Assembly: GCA_905182465.1 (NCBI GenBank)
Contig: CAJJBI010000003.1
Location: 124,001 to 188,000 of the forward strand
Direction: 5' to 3'
Source: Opitutaceae bacterium BACL24 MAG-120322-bin51
GTDB lineage: Bacteria; Verrucomicrobiota; Verrucomicrobiia; Opitutales; Coraliomargaritaceae
DNA: 64,000 bases
The notes under the pieces were generated by a model. The model worked only from the letters and a program-made list of their open reading frames with translations, had not been told where the DNA came from and made no database searches. The first letter of the stretch is position 1, and each line of letters begins with the position of its first letter. Below, one piece after another: positions 39,326-49,916 of this stretch. The position numbers and the translations under genes are program-made.

Positions 39326-40150
39326 ATGGTAATTGATTCACACCATCACTTATGGAACTACGATCCTGTCGAATTCGACTGGATTGATGATAGCATGCGC
39401 ACGATACGGCGCAGCTTTCTGCCCAAGGATTTGAAAGCCGAGATCGGTCAAGTCGGCATCGACGGTGTGATCAGTGTGCAAGCACGCCAGATTCTAGAAG
39501 AGACGGACTTTTTACTCGAACAAGCAAATGCGAACGACTTCATCAAAGGTGTAGTCGGCTGGGTGCCACTCGCAGATGCGAATATCACTGAAGTGATCGA
39601 TCGCTATAAGGACGCTGACAAGCTCAAGGCCGTGCGTCACGTCGTGCAAGGAGAGCCCGATGGCTTTCTCGACGGCGAAGCATTCAATCGCGGCATACAA
39701 GCACTCCAAGCGCACGACCTCGTTTACGACGTATTGATCTTCGAACGTCAGCTCGAAGAGGCTATCCGTTTCATAGATCGGCACCCGAACCAAGCCTTCG
39801 TGCTCGATCACATTGCCAAGCCACAAATCAAGATCGACCAACTCGATCCATGGCAGGCAAACATCCGCGAACTCGCCAAGCGGGATAACGTGACCTGCAA
39901 ACTATCTGGCATGGTGACCGAAGCGGACTTTGAGAATTGGACAGAGCTCCAGCTTCGCCCCTACCTCGACACCGTGCTGGCAGCATTCGGCCCCGAACGT
40001 CTCATGTTCGGATCGGACTGGCCTGTCTGCCTTGTCGCTTCTGCTTATAAACGCTGGCACGACCTAATCCGCGAATACATCCGCCCACTTTCAAGCGACG
40101 AACAAGCAGCGATCATGGGCGGCACTGCCATCCGCGCTTACAAACTTTAA
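39326..40150 (+). CDS. Amidohydrolase, probable L-fucono-1,5-lactonase
   Basis: COG3618 amidohydrolase of 274 aa: [14 protein letters not shown] with the metal-binding HxH, a distal His in VLDHIAKP, the KLSGM strand, and the terminal metal Asp in MFGSDWPVC. This family includes L-fuconolactonase and L-rhamnono-lactonase. It would hydrolyse L-fuconolactone to L-fuconate in the cytoplasm. The 4-base spacing from the aldose dehydrogenase strongly supports a coupled two-step oxidation of L-fucose. Confidence 0.92.
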   Translation: MVIDSHHHLWNYDPVEFDWIDDSMRTIRRSFLPKDLKAEIGQVGIDGVISVQARQILEETDFLLEQANANDFIKGVVGWVPLADANITEVIDRYKDADKLKAVRHVVQGEPDGFLDGEAFNRGIQALQAHDLVYDVLIFERQLEEAIRFIDRHPNQAFVLDHIAKPQIKIDQLDPWQANIRELAKRDNVTCKLSGMVTEADFENWTELQLRPYLDTVLAAFGPERLMFGSDWPVCLVASAYKRWHDLIREYIRPLSSDEQAAIMGGTAIRAYKL

Positions 40151-40163
40151 TCCGTATTAAAAT

Positions 40164-41187
40164 ATGAAAGCCATCAGCATCACCGAAGCCAATCGATGTG
40201 AACTCGTCGACATCCCAGAACCAGCTGCTCCTGGTGCAGGCGAAGTACGCCTCAAAGTGCGTCAAGTCGGCTACTGCGGCTCTGACCTCACCTCCTTCCG
40301 TGGGCTCAACCCAATGGTCACTTACCCACGCATCCCTGGCCACGAAATCGGCGCGACGATTGAATCTGTTGGCTCTGGTGTGCCCGAGCAATGGAAAGTC
40401 GGACAAAACGTATTGGTCTCCCCTTACACCAGCTGCGGTCAATGCTCTGCTTGCAAGGCTGGCCGGTTCAACACTTGTCGTTACAACGAAACCATGGGGG
40501 TGCAACGCGATGGCGCATTGACTGAATACGTCAACATTCCGCACGAGAAGCTCTTCACTTCCGACAAACTCAGCCTCGCTGAAATGGCATTAGTTGAACC
40601 ACTCACGGTCGGCTTCCACGCAGTCTCCCGCGGCGAGACCACCGCCGATGACACCGTTGTGGTGTTCGGTTGCGGCGCGATTGGCCTCGGAGTGATCGCA
40701 GGCGCATCCGCTCGCAAGGCACGTGTCATCGCAGTGGACATCGACGACGAAAAACTCGCGCTTGCGAAGCGTTGTGGAGCGACCGACTCGATCAACTCCA
40801 TGACGGAATCGCTACACGAACGCCTTCAAGAAATGACCGACAATGAAGGCCCAACTGTCATGATCGAAGCCGTTGGGACTGCCAGCTACTTTCAAAGCCT
40901 GCGTCGAAGAAGTCTGCTTCGCGGGACGCGTCGTCTACATCGGCTACGCAAAAGCTCCCGTCGCCTACGAAACTAAGTTCTTCGTCATGAAGGAGCTCGA
41001 CATTCGTGGCTCACGCAACGCCACGCCAGAGGATTTCGAAGCCGTGATCGCGCACCTCGAAAGTGTTGCCTTCCCGACCGACGAGGTCATAACCAAAACC
41101 GTCTCGCTAGAAGACGCCCCAGCCGCACTGGCTGCATGGAGCGAAAACCCAGGCGAGATCACAAAGATCCACATCACACTCGATTAA
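40164..41187 (+). pseudogene. Zinc dehydrogenase resembling L-galactonate oxidoreductase (LgoD-like), single-base frameshift
   Basis: MDR-family dehydrogenase of about 340 aa after frame correction. It has GYCGSD and GHEIGATI for catalytic zinc, [16 protein letters not shown] for structural zinc, [15 protein letters not shown] and VDIDDEK for NAD. Near the C-terminus is [13 protein letters not shown]. That block and the layout recall E. coli LgoD/YjjN, which oxidises L-galactonate to D-tagaturonate (comparison from memory). An extra base near 40881 breaks the frame after EAVGT; the rest ([20 protein letters not shown]...) runs in the next frame to 41187. L-fuconate is 6-deoxy-L-galactonate, so C5 oxidation of fuconate is a reasonable proposal. 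The break may be a sequence error, since both halves are well conserved. Confidence 0.85.
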
Positions 41188-41219
41188 TTTCTGAATACAT
41201 CAATTACCCCACATACCAA

Positions 41220-42467
41220 ATGATCATCAAAAAATTTACCATGGGCATGGGCGATCGTTTCGCTCATCAAGGCAAAGCTCAACTCCAAGCAGTCATCAAT
41301 GCTCAGGGTGCGGGCCTCGACATCTATCCGACTTGGAATAAGTCCTTCCGCGAGCACAGCATCGTTAAGAGCCAGCCACAAGACCTGCGCGCTGAAGCCG
41401 ACGACGCAGTCGCAGCACTCGGATGGGATAAAGCGTTTTATGTTGATGCGGATCACATCGGTTTAAAGACCGTCGATAGTTTCATTACTGGCAGCAACTT
41501 CTACACACTCGACGTCGCCGACTTCGTAGGTGAGACACCTAATGCCGACGACGTGGATGCCTTTGTTGCAGCCAATCAAAAATACACTGGCTCGCTACAG
41601 ATCCCAGGTATCGCAACCGCTTTCGAAGTCACCGAAGCCGACCTACGCCAAGTCGCGGGTAAGTTCCTCGTCGCCATCAAAGGAGCGAAGGACATCTACA
41701 ATCACATCGTCGCCGCCAAGGGTGCCGAGCACTTCATCACCGAAGTATCAGTTGACGAAACCGACCTGCCGCAGACACCGATCGATCTCTTTCTAATCCT
41801 TTCGATGATCGCAGCCGAAGGCATTCCCGCGCAAACCATCGCGCCGAAGTTTACTGGTCGCTTCAATAAAGGCGTGGACTACGTCGGTGACCTCGTTCAA
41901 TTCGAAAAAGAGTTTGATCAAGATCTCTATGTCATCGAATTTGCGATCAAAGAGTTTGGCCTACCTGAAACTTTGAAACTTAGCGTTCACTCTGGCTCAG
42001 ACAAATTCTCGATCTATCCGATCATCAAAAATCTCATCGCCAAGCACGATGCAGGGCTACACGTAAAAACTGCTGGCACAACATGGCTGGAAGAAGTCAT
42101 CGGCCTGGCTGAAGCTGGCGGCGACGCACTCATCATCGCGAAAGAAGTCTATGCGGGCGCTTATAGTCGGTTCGACGAATTGACTGGCCCGTATGCGACC
42201 GTGATCGACATCGATAAATCCGCGCTACCGACTCCTGAAGAAGTCAACGGATGGGACTCCGACAAATACGTCAACACACTGCGACACGTGCAGAGCCATG
42301 CGGACTACAATCATAACTTTCGTCAACTCATCCACGTCGGCTTCAAAGTCGCCGCAGAGATGACTGATCGTTACACGGACGCGCTCAAAAAAAATGAAGC
42401 GATCATCGCCAAAAACGTCACCGAAAACATTTGGGAGCGTCACATTCTTCAGATCTTTGGCAGCTAA
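41220..42467 (+). CDS. uxaE: Tagaturonate epimerase (UxaE) family protein
   Basis: About 415 aa from the ATG at 41220. It has the recognisable UxaE-family blocks FTMGMGDRFAHQGKAQL, YVDADHI, ITEVSVDETDLPQTP, NKGVDYVGDLVQFEKE, KLSVHSGSDKFSIYP, LHVKTAGTTWLEEV and FRQLIHV. These match the order known for Thermotoga UxaE, the D-tagaturonate/D-fructuronate epimerase, a metal enzyme. There is no hexuronate pathway gene (uxaC, uxuA) around it. Instead it ends the fucose operon, 32 bases after the LgoD-like dehydrogenase. Its substrate may therefore be the keto acid made from L-fuconate. Family assignment is firm, substrate is inference. Confidence 0.9.
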   Translation: MIIKKFTMGMGDRFAHQGKAQLQAVINAQGAGLDIYPTWNKSFREHSIVKSQPQDLRAEADDAVAALGWDKAFYVDADHIGLKTVDSFITGSNFYTLDVADFVGETPNADDVDAFVAANQKYTGSLQIPGIATAFEVTEADLRQVAGKFLVAIKGAKDIYNHIVAAKGAEHFITEVSVDETDLPQTPIDLFLILSMIAAEGIPAQTIAPKFTGRFNKGVDYVGDLVQFEKEFDQDLYVIEFAIKEFGLPETLKLSVHSGSDKFSIYPIIKNLIAKHDAGLHVKTAGTTWLEEVIGLAEAGGDALIIAKEVYAGAYSRFDELTGPYATVIDIDKSALPTPEEVNGWDSDKYVNTLRHVQSHADYNHNFRQLIHVGFKVAAEMTDRYTDALKKNEAIIAKNVTENIWERHILQIFGS

Positions 42468-42506
42468 AGCTGCCTACATCCCTACTTCACCTGCGCGCTC
42501 CAAGAC

Positions 42507-43460
42507 TTATACTGACATCGCCCGATGCGATGGCAGTGAGCCACGCTTGATAAATGTAGCATAGCGCTTAGGAGAGAGTCCATTCACTCGCTTGAAGACT
42601 CGCGAAAAATGATAGGGATCATCAAATCCCACTTGAGCACCCACTTGCTTGACGGATAAGTTTTCCCTCAAGATTAAATCTGCAGCATAAGTCACCTTCA
42701 GTCGCGTGAGCATCTGATAGGGAGTCTCCTTAGTATAGCGCTTAAACAGACGAGAGACATACACCCCATTCACACTACACGCGGCCGAGACCTCATTGAT
42801 GGTATTGATCTTGAGAAAATTCTCGGTGATATACTGAAAACAACGGCTAAACGTCTCATTCGAATGCGGCTGAACCGAACCGAATGGCTGGCGATCGGTC
42901 GATAGGCGCACGAACAATAACTTTAACAACTGCTCACCTAGACGACGCGCTTCAGTGCGATCTAACTCAGAGCACTCCAGCAATTGCTCAAAGATATCCT
43001 GAATCCAGCGGCGGTTGCCGGCATAAAACTGCGAGCCCTCTCCCAAATCAAACTCTTCCATACGTGAAAGTGCCTCTTGCCCTGCAAAATCGACAAAATA
43101 CTTCACCAATGGCACATCCCCGATACGGCGAATCTTATGCGGTGAATTCGGGCCATAGATAAAAAAGCTCCCCGCTGGCAGTTCGTTCTTTTTACCATTT
43201 AGCGTGAGCTCACATGAACCACTGGCGACAAACTCGATCGCAAAAAACTCAAACTTTCGACGGTCAATATGATACGCTTCAGAGCAGGTCTCTTTACCCG
43301 CACAAATAATCGACAAATTCTGCTTTGCCGGCGCATCGGGATCGAGGATGTAATACCTCCCATCAATCACCTTATTAGAGATGAATTCCGGAACTTTGGG
43401 GGTCGTTGAGGACTTGGACATACACATCTTGTATCCCAATGAAGGAGAACCTGCCATCAA
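42507..43460 (-). CDS. AraC-family transcriptional regulator
   Basis: Up to 317 aa (a shorter start at 43421 is possible). The N-terminal cupin sensor domain has FEFFAIEFVASGSCELTLNG and LPAGSFFIYGPNSPHKIRR. The C-terminal AraC double helix-turn-helix has INEVSAACSVNGVYVSRLFKRYT and LSVKQVGAQVGFDDPYHFSRVFKR. It is convergent with the fucose catabolic operon, so it is a plausible local regulator responding to a sugar ligand. It is of a different type from the XylR-like protein at 27.4 kb, giving the locus two regulators. Confidence 0.92.
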   Translation of the reverse strand: MMAGSPSLGYKMCMSKSSTTPKVPEFISNKVIDGRYYILDPDAPAKQNLSIICAGKETCSEAYHIDRRKFEFFAIEFVASGSCELTLNGKKNELPAGSFFIYGPNSPHKIRRIGDVPLVKYFVDFAGQEALSRMEEFDLGEGSQFYAGNRRWIQDIFEQLLECSELDRTEARRLGEQLLKLLFVRLSTDRQPFGSVQPHSNETFSRCFQYITENFLKINTINEVSAACSVNGVYVSRLFKRYTKETPYQMLTRLKVTYAADLILRENLSVKQVGAQVGFDDPYHFSRVFKRVNGLSPKRYATFIKRGSLPSHRAMSV

Positions 43461-43879
43461 AAGATGGATATTTTTTCACTTATATCTAAGTCCTATGTAC
43501 ACTCGAGCTATTTTCAATTTATCCCAAAATAGGCACAAGTCGTCAACAGAAACATAGATAGTTACTCTGAGTGGGCTGTAACTGGATACGCTAGGCTAAC
43601 CGATAACCCTGATCGTGTTTTTTTATACAAGGTTCGATATGGACAAAGTCTATGATAAGTATCTCGAAATATTGAATGAGAACCAGTATTTTACTTCAAC
43701 GCACCATTACGATGTTACCTTCAGTTAAGAAATTAGAGATGTAGGCAGAGTATTAGAACACCAGTCTTCTCTCAGTAAACCAACAGGAAAAAATATAGTT
43801 TTTAAGGCACCTTTTTTCGCTTGTTTCTTCGGCCACCTTGTCTGACTCGACTTTGCTGAAAATGCTCTAGCGTGTTAAC
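43461..43879. other. Intergenic region with a possible 29-codon frame
   Basis: About 420 bases without a clear gene. The only protein-like stretch is a plus-strand frame at 43639-43728 (MDKVYDKYLEILNENQYFTS...), preceded by AAGG at suitable spacing. I do not recognise it and it may be a remnant or chance. No other structure is evident before the terminator. Confidence 0.35.
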
Positions 43880-43913
43880 AAAAAAAACGGGATCTGCAAT
43901 TGTGCAGACCCCG
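43880..43913 (-). terminator. Terminator after the autotransporter gene
   Basis: CGGGGTCTGC pairs with GCAGATCCCG (one mismatch) around ACAATT and is followed on the minus strand by eight U. Confidence 0.92.
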
Positions 43914-43957
43914 CGAATACTCGTATGACGAGTGATTTTTCTCTTAAACCATTTTAT

Positions 43958-46780
43958 TTAAAAGGAGAAGGCAGCTTCCAACGCTCCACCATGGCTGTCA
44001 GCGCCATCGTCATCCAAGGATATCTCCCCGAAATAACTGAGGCCTACGGTGAAGTTTTCAGTGATACTGCAAACGACGCCTAGGTTCAGGACGATAGCAT
44101 CTTCGCTACGATCATTGGCTGTTGTGGTGAAGCCACCATCAAGATCGCCAAAGCTAGCTTTAATATCACGGTCATCATCGGCAGAGAAGTCGTGTGCCCA
44201 GCGGAGAAGACCATACCAGTCAAGGGAGTCACTACTTGTATATTCACCCTTTACACCGATCAAGCTGCGCAGCGAGTCGGCTTCACGACTATCAATCGTA
44301 AGAGGCAAGTCGCCGCTCTCGGTGAATCCGTCAATATCCATGCTTTGGAATTCAATAGAGGCTACGGGGGACCAGTTCCAAGAACTGCTAGCGTCTCCCA
44401 TATTGTATCCACCACTAATCATACCGGTGTAACCATCAGCATCGTAAGACGCATCAGTCATGCCAAGTGGGAAGATCATGCGCCCGGAATCAATCTCGTG
44501 GTCGCCATAAGCAAGTAGGAAATCGACGTATAATCCACCCTCATAGTTGCAATTACCATAGAAGCCGAAGTATGTAGAATCTATATCCAACTCATTATTA
44601 TCCGCATCCAGTCCTGCATTACCTAGTTGTCCAAAGAAACCTAGGATGAACCGCTCGTTAACCAAGTAGTCGACCCCGACAGTAGCCGTCCGATTGTCTC
44701 CTTCTAATTCACCCTCATCACCGCGCTCGTAGCTAGAACTCTCGAAAGCACCATTGGTCCATACTTTCCATTGGTTCACAGGCGCTTTAAGTCTGAGTAG
44801 TTCCAAGTGGTTTTCCACCAGACGACCTAGCGAATGCCCCATGTGTAGCAGTGTATCTCCCGCGGAAACGTGCAAGCTAGGATTATAGGAGTTTAGTGCA
44901 GCAGCACCGGAACTGTCATCTGAGTAGTCGAGGTAACCAAGGAAGTCCGCCAGGCCGTCATTACCAGTGGGGTCATCTACCAGACCATTCAAGTATTCTC
45001 CCATCGCCATTCCGCCAGCACTAAGACCAGCGAGTTTAGTGTAGTCATGATCTACGGTTAGATATAACTCATGATCACGTGAAATGGTATTGAGGGTGAC
45101 CGCAGATGATGTGAACCCACCAGTGTTAGTGACATCATAGGTCGTGTCATCCGCGTCGACGACGCTAGGATCCAGATAGATACTGTGTTGTTGAAACGGG
45201 GTGCAAGTACCGCTAGGCTCTGTTACTATGTGCGTAATGATCAGATACTCCCCATCTTGCAATGGATTATCCACGCTAATAGGTCTGACTTGCAGACTAC
45301 TGGAGGGGTCGATCATAAGGTCACCAATTTGAGTGATTTCATCGTGAGTAGAATTTGTTGGATCGAAGTCCACGCGATAGAACGAATCTGCGTTAAAGTT
45401 CAGCGTTCCAATATGACTTATATTTCCTACCAAGTCCGGCATACCCGGGCTGAAGATGCCAGAAATGTTGATATTCGTAATGGTGCTAATTAGTGTACCT
45501 GAGATGCTCAGCTGCCCGGCTGTCAAATACACTTCACCTGCCTCAAGGCTGCCATTTACTGCAGACTCAGATTCAACGAAGACTCGCTCGAAGTTATAAA
45601 TGTCGCCATCAGTACGATTCGATCCCGCCATAGTTAAGATGTCTTCTCCGCTGCCGCCACCACCATCGATATCACCTATAACTACTGAACCGTCTAGGAG
45701 TTTAACAATGTCATTGCCACCGCCCATGGATATGGCTGTACCTCCCTCACCCTCGATTGTACCACTGTTTTCGACAATGTCGGCGTCATTGTCATTGTTA
45801 TTGTAGATAGCTTTGCTACCACCTGTGATTGTGCCTGTGTTGATGACTCTAATTACACCTGAGCGAGAGCTATCGATAGCGTCATCCTCAGCCACAATTG
45901 AACCATAGTTTTCGATGATACCACTACCTATGGAGACGCCATCGTCGTCTCCTATGATCTCTCCAAAGTTTAAGATGTTGGCGTTCGCACCGGCCTCAAT
46001 TCCATCATCATCATCGCTTTGGATCACACCGGATGGCCGATTAACGACCCTCAGACCGTCTCCAGCTTCGATAGCATGGTCGCCTTCACCAATAATTGTG
46101 CCGTAGTTAAAAAGGAAGACATCGTCGTCAGCTTCGATACCGCGACGGCTTCCTTTGATCTCTGATTCAAAATGGTTAATCAACTCGAGAAAATCTCCAG
46201 CACGGATACCTGAATCATCCATACTTACAATCGATCCGGGCGTATTTCCTAAATCATCACCATTGACAATTACGCTATTGTCTCCGCCGACTCGGATACC
46301 ATCGCCATCGAGGCCAATAATAAATCCAAAGTTTTTAATATCTGCGAAATGATCATCACCGTCGTCATTAATGCCTCTTTCGCCTTGGATTACAGCACCG
46401 AAATGGTTGACAATGGAATCAATGTCGGACTCGAGTCGAATTCCGTCATCATTGCTTCCACCATTTAGTTCGGCGTAATTCTCTATGCTGTGACCGGAAA
46501 CATCGACGGTGACGACATCCTCACCATCACCTGTGAGTGGAGCGGTGTTTCTGAAAACTGCGGTCCAAGGGCCTGGTGGGCCTCCACTGCCGTTCAGAAT
46601 ATAGCTGTCATCGCCTCCTTGGGTAGGAGCCACCTCAATGATGCCATTGCCGTTGTTGGATTCAATCTCGGCCGCTTGGGCGGCGCCAACGGAGAAGATC
46701 ATTGTGATCAGACAAGTTTTGAGTGTAATTGGGGTAAAGTTCCTGTAGCAGGATTTTGCCAAATGTTCTTTTATGTACAT
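43958..46780 (-). CDS. Autotransporter with Asp/Gly-rich beta-helix passenger and outer-membrane beta-barrel
   Basis: Protein of 940 aa with an extended signal sequence (to VGAAQAAE). Residues ~35-400 are a repetitive passenger of ~25-residue units built on I-I-x-G-D-D-D-G and N-x-G-x-I (NYGTIIGEGDHAIEAGDG, NFGEIIGDDDGVSIGSG, NTGTITGG), as in right-handed beta-helices. A linker leads to an autotransporter barrel over the last ~270 residues. These alternate polar/aromatic strands and end in the Phe-terminal strand GGALEAAFSF, which suits BamA recognition. The many Asp residues suggest calcium binding. The passenger has no catalytic motif I can see, so adhesion or a surface-layer role is likely. 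It is a single gene with its own terminator. Confidence 0.9.
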   Translation of the reverse strand: MYIKEHLAKSCYRNFTPITLKTCLITMIFSVGAAQAAEIESNNGNGIIEVAPTQGGDDSYILNGSGGPPGPWTAVFRNTAPLTGDGEDVVTVDVSGHSIENYAELNGGSNDDGIRLESDIDSIVNHFGAVIQGERGINDDGDDHFADIKNFGFIIGLDGDGIRVGGDNSVIVNGDDLGNTPGSIVSMDDSGIRAGDFLELINHFESEIKGSRRGIEADDDVFLFNYGTIIGEGDHAIEAGDGLRVVNRPSGVIQSDDDDGIEAGANANILNFGEIIGDDDGVSIGSGIIENYGSIVAEDDAIDSSRSGVIRVINTGTITGGSKAIYNNNDNDADIVENSGTIEGEGGTAISMGGGNDIVKLLDGSVVIGDIDGGGGSGEDILTMAGSNRTDGDIYNFERVFVESESAVNGSLEAGEVYLTAGQLSISGTLISTITNINISGIFSPGMPDLVGNISHIGTLNFNADSFYRVDFDPTNSTHDEITQIGDLMIDPSSSLQVRPISVDNPLQDGEYLIITHIVTEPSGTCTPFQQHSIYLDPSVVDADDTTYDVTNTGGFTSSAVTLNTISRDHELYLTVDHDYTKLAGLSAGGMAMGEYLNGLVDDPTGNDGLADFLGYLDYSDDSSGAAALNSYNPSLHVSAGDTLLHMGHSLGRLVENHLELLRLKAPVNQWKVWTNGAFESSSYERGDEGELEGDNRTATVGVDYLVNERFILGFFGQLGNAGLDADNNELDIDSTYFGFYGNCNYEGGLYVDFLLAYGDHEIDSGRMIFPLGMTDASYDADGYTGMISGGYNMGDASSSWNWSPVASIEFQSMDIDGFTESGDLPLTIDSREADSLRSLIGVKGEYTSSDSLDWYGLLRWAHDFSADDDRDIKASFGDLDGGFTTTANDRSEDAIVLNLGVVCSITENFTVGLSYFGEISLDDDGADSHGGALEAAFSF

Positions 46781-47112
46781 AGTATTAGATATTTTCTAGT
46801 GAATGTGGCACAAAGGACCACTAGGGGTAATTCCTGAAAGGGTCTTCAGAATGTATGACAAATGAGGACCATTGTTAACTTTTTAGAATATTAAAATTCA
46901 ATACATCCATTTAACTATCAATAGCTAAATGTGAAATACTAACTTCAAATTTGAACTTCCTTACAAATCAGATGAAACACATCACTACAATACCACAAAT
47001 TTTAATGACTTAAAATGCGCATATGTAAGCCACATGTAAGAAACTTCAACGTCCCCCAAACAAAAGACATAATAAAAACCTAAACATCTCAAATAAAACT
47101 ACTTACGCGTAG
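46781..47112. other. AT-rich intergenic region, diverged copy of tRNA-Ala flank
   Basis: No gene seen in 332 bases. From about 46998 the sequence is similar to 49557-49673, the region beyond the other tRNA-Ala: shared blocks include TTTTAATGACT, TGTAAGCCA and AACGTCCCC, with many differences. The tRNA-Ala duplication was therefore larger than the exact 109-base repeat. Confidence 0.6.
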
Positions 47113-47221
<109 letters not shown>

Positions 47222-47424
47222 CAAGCCGACGACAGCAAAATAGACATTTCATCACTCTACCGCTAATGATCGACAGATTCACACCCGCACCACCATTTGG
47301 GCAGCTTAGGCGTAATCTTCTAGGCACCACGGAACGACATTAAGCAAGCGAACCCCTTCCCCCTATTTACGAATTCCCCTAAGTATTTGCCTATCAAAAC
47401 TTGTATTAGTGCGTGTCTCAAAAA

Positions 47425-49510
47425 TTAGTAATCAACAATCTTGAGGAAAAATTCTGAAGAATTATTATTAGTTGTAAAATTACGAATCAAAGCGCGCTCA
47501 CCACCACTCGTTTTACTTTTACCATAGTATCTTAATGCTAGACTATGCGTATCATTCGGATTTTTAGAAACCGAATTAATAACTATCTTAAAGTCTTCAT
47601 AATCTCTAAACGAGAAATCCTCATAACGACTATCATTGAAAGCATCCTCATGATGAAACCAATTATTGAGATTATAGGAGTAATACAATTTTGAGGCATT
47701 ATGCACTGCGTGAAGTGCATCGTAGCTATTAAGAACTCCTCCTGAAGCCACCTTTCCCTCTAGAGCAACTAGAGGTGTTGCTGTTTTAATTATTGTTCTC
47801 TCTTATTTCGGAGGCACTCAATGTAGGGTCTAAAGACTTCATAAGCGCAGCGATACCAGCTACTAATGGGGCTGAAAAAGAGGTTCCGTTTGTCTCAGTA
47901 TAATTTATAGCACCTCTTATGTTGAGACCTACTATTCTTACACCGCCGTAATACGTGAAGATTGATGTCTCCAATCTAAATCTTATTTTTATATTTTGAT
48001 CTACATAGTTATCTAGTGATATCACTCTATTACTTCCATAATTTGTGCTACTGCCGAAATATAATCCAGCTAGATCATAGTTGGAACTCCATCTGTGCTT
48101 ATTTCGACTTTTAAAGAGTCAAATGCTGTTAATGAGTTTAGGTTATGATAGATTTCTAGGTTTAATTTTGGGTTTTTTATACCATCCAAGTCTAACCAAT
48201 CGCTAAGTATGTAGTTATTAGTCTGAGATCGGTAGTGCATTAAAGTAGTTGATTGAACTGCTCCCTGTCCCATCGTGTAAATAACCACGGCTATTTATAT
48301 AATCATAACCCCATCTCCAGCTATAGGTATGATAAGTTTCCAGGTTCGACTGCCATACCGTCCATGTGCCACTGAATGTCTCGATTCGTATTGAAATTCG
48401 GGTCATACAAAATCTCTACTTCGGTATTAGACGGATCGTAAGCCCAAACCTGAGTGCCAGGGGCAGCAATATCTACTGAGCTGGCGCCAAAGTTACTAAA
48501 ATCACTAAGTTCACCGTCCTGCTGGATACTAGCAACTGATATGATATTTTCGTTGGGGTAGTCAGCTGGATAGTGAGGGCTTACATCATTATTGTTTGTT
48601 TGCATTACCTGCGGATGCGACAACGAGAACATCCTCAGCTTCCAGATGCGTCTATTAGATCCGCTGTGCAGCATTATTAGGAGAACATCTCTCCCATGCT
48701 TAGATTGATGATATGAGCTCCCATTTCCATCGCGTATTCAGCCGCCCTGTGCCATTGATCACCTGGGATTCTTATACTCATCCTTACCAGCAATTTCTAC
48801 CAGATGACCTACTTTTCAAGGGCAGAAGTTTTATATTTTGATCAGCTATAATATTAGTAAGTCCAGTTACCTGATCTTCCCCGAAGATCATACTAGCTAC
48901 CATGATTGCCATGATTAAACTCTGTTGATGTTGATTCCGGACTTACAATCATTGTCTCCAGGTACTTGGCTAAAATCCCACCCGAGATAGTCGTCTACAT
49001 AACCATTTCCGTCATCGTCAATCTCATTGACTGGATCATTTAAATTAAATAACAGGTCATTATTGTTAAATGCTGAACCTGATCCAAAAGTAAATCCCGT
49101 ATCTATGACGGCAATTATAATAGGCTCTTCGCTGAATGAATGCTTTTGGCTATAGCTATCCGCATTTAACCAATTAATATCGGGGCCAATTGGATTATTT
49201 AAATGATATTGATTTATGTATGAATCAATAATGGCACTATCCAAACTAAGTTCAGAGTTCCTTTCAGCAAATTTAACAATGCCACTAGCGGATAATTCCT
49301 CAATCAACTTATCTAGATCACTGTCAGTGAAGTAGTGCCCCGTTTTTAATCTCTCGCTGAAGTAAACCCTTACTAAGTCGTACTTCCTTTCTAGCTCAGC
49401 TATACCTGCTTCATCTTGTAGAATGAAAACTAACGATCAAATTAACTTTCCCAGCAAAGATAGAATTTGCGGTAAGAATAAGAAGAGCCAGTGTTTTGTA
49501 AAAATACATT
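47425..49510 (-). pseudogene. Secreted subtilisin-family (S8) serine protease, multiply frameshifted
   Basis: Starts at ATG 49510 with a signal peptide (MYFYKTLALLILTANSIFAG). After the first shift come FILQDEAGIAELERKYDLV (propeptide) and EEPIIIAVIDTGFTFG with the catalytic Asp. The His region reads near NHG...VASMIFGEDQVTGL. Further on are HRAAEYAMEMGAHIINLSMG, VVASAGNAN, IISVASIQQDGELSDFSNFG, VDIAAPGTQVW and NGTSFSAPLVAGIAALMKS with the catalytic Ser. These lie in several frames. The last part (SYNLNNWFHH...SSEFFLKIVDY) resembles the S-D-L-W module. The gene is AT-rich, sits between two tRNA-Ala genes and cannot make an active enzyme as read. Sequencing error or genuine decay are both possible. 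Confidence 0.82.
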
Positions 49511-49673
49511 AGATAAGGTGTATTTCTAGAGTCTCTAAAAGCTGACTTAAAGCAACCAACTTTTAATGACTAAAACCACGCATGTGTAAGCCATAAGTAA
49601 GAAACTCCAACGTCCCCAAACAAAAAGTAGCAAAATAAGCTCCTAAAAGCTTCAAAAAACTACTTATCTGGAA

Positions 49674-49782
<109 letters not shown>

Positions 49783-49916
49783 AGGTGCGTCAATATTAAA
49801 GCTAATTTCATTGAATTAGAGTTGATCGAAGCGATCACTGCTTGTGTTGGGATTGATCGAACAGTAATTATTAAACATCCAATCTAGTTCAGGCACCTGA
49901 TAGCGTTTTTCAGTTC

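Noticed and set aside
35610-42467. Bacterial microcompartment for fucose/lactaldehyde
   Set aside because: No shell protein, fuculose-phosphate aldolase or CoA-acylating aldehyde dehydrogenase in the window.
44049-46837. Several plus-strand frames over the autotransporter
   Set aside because: They are shadows of the repetitive Asp/Gly-rich codons of the minus-strand gene; no start signals or family features.
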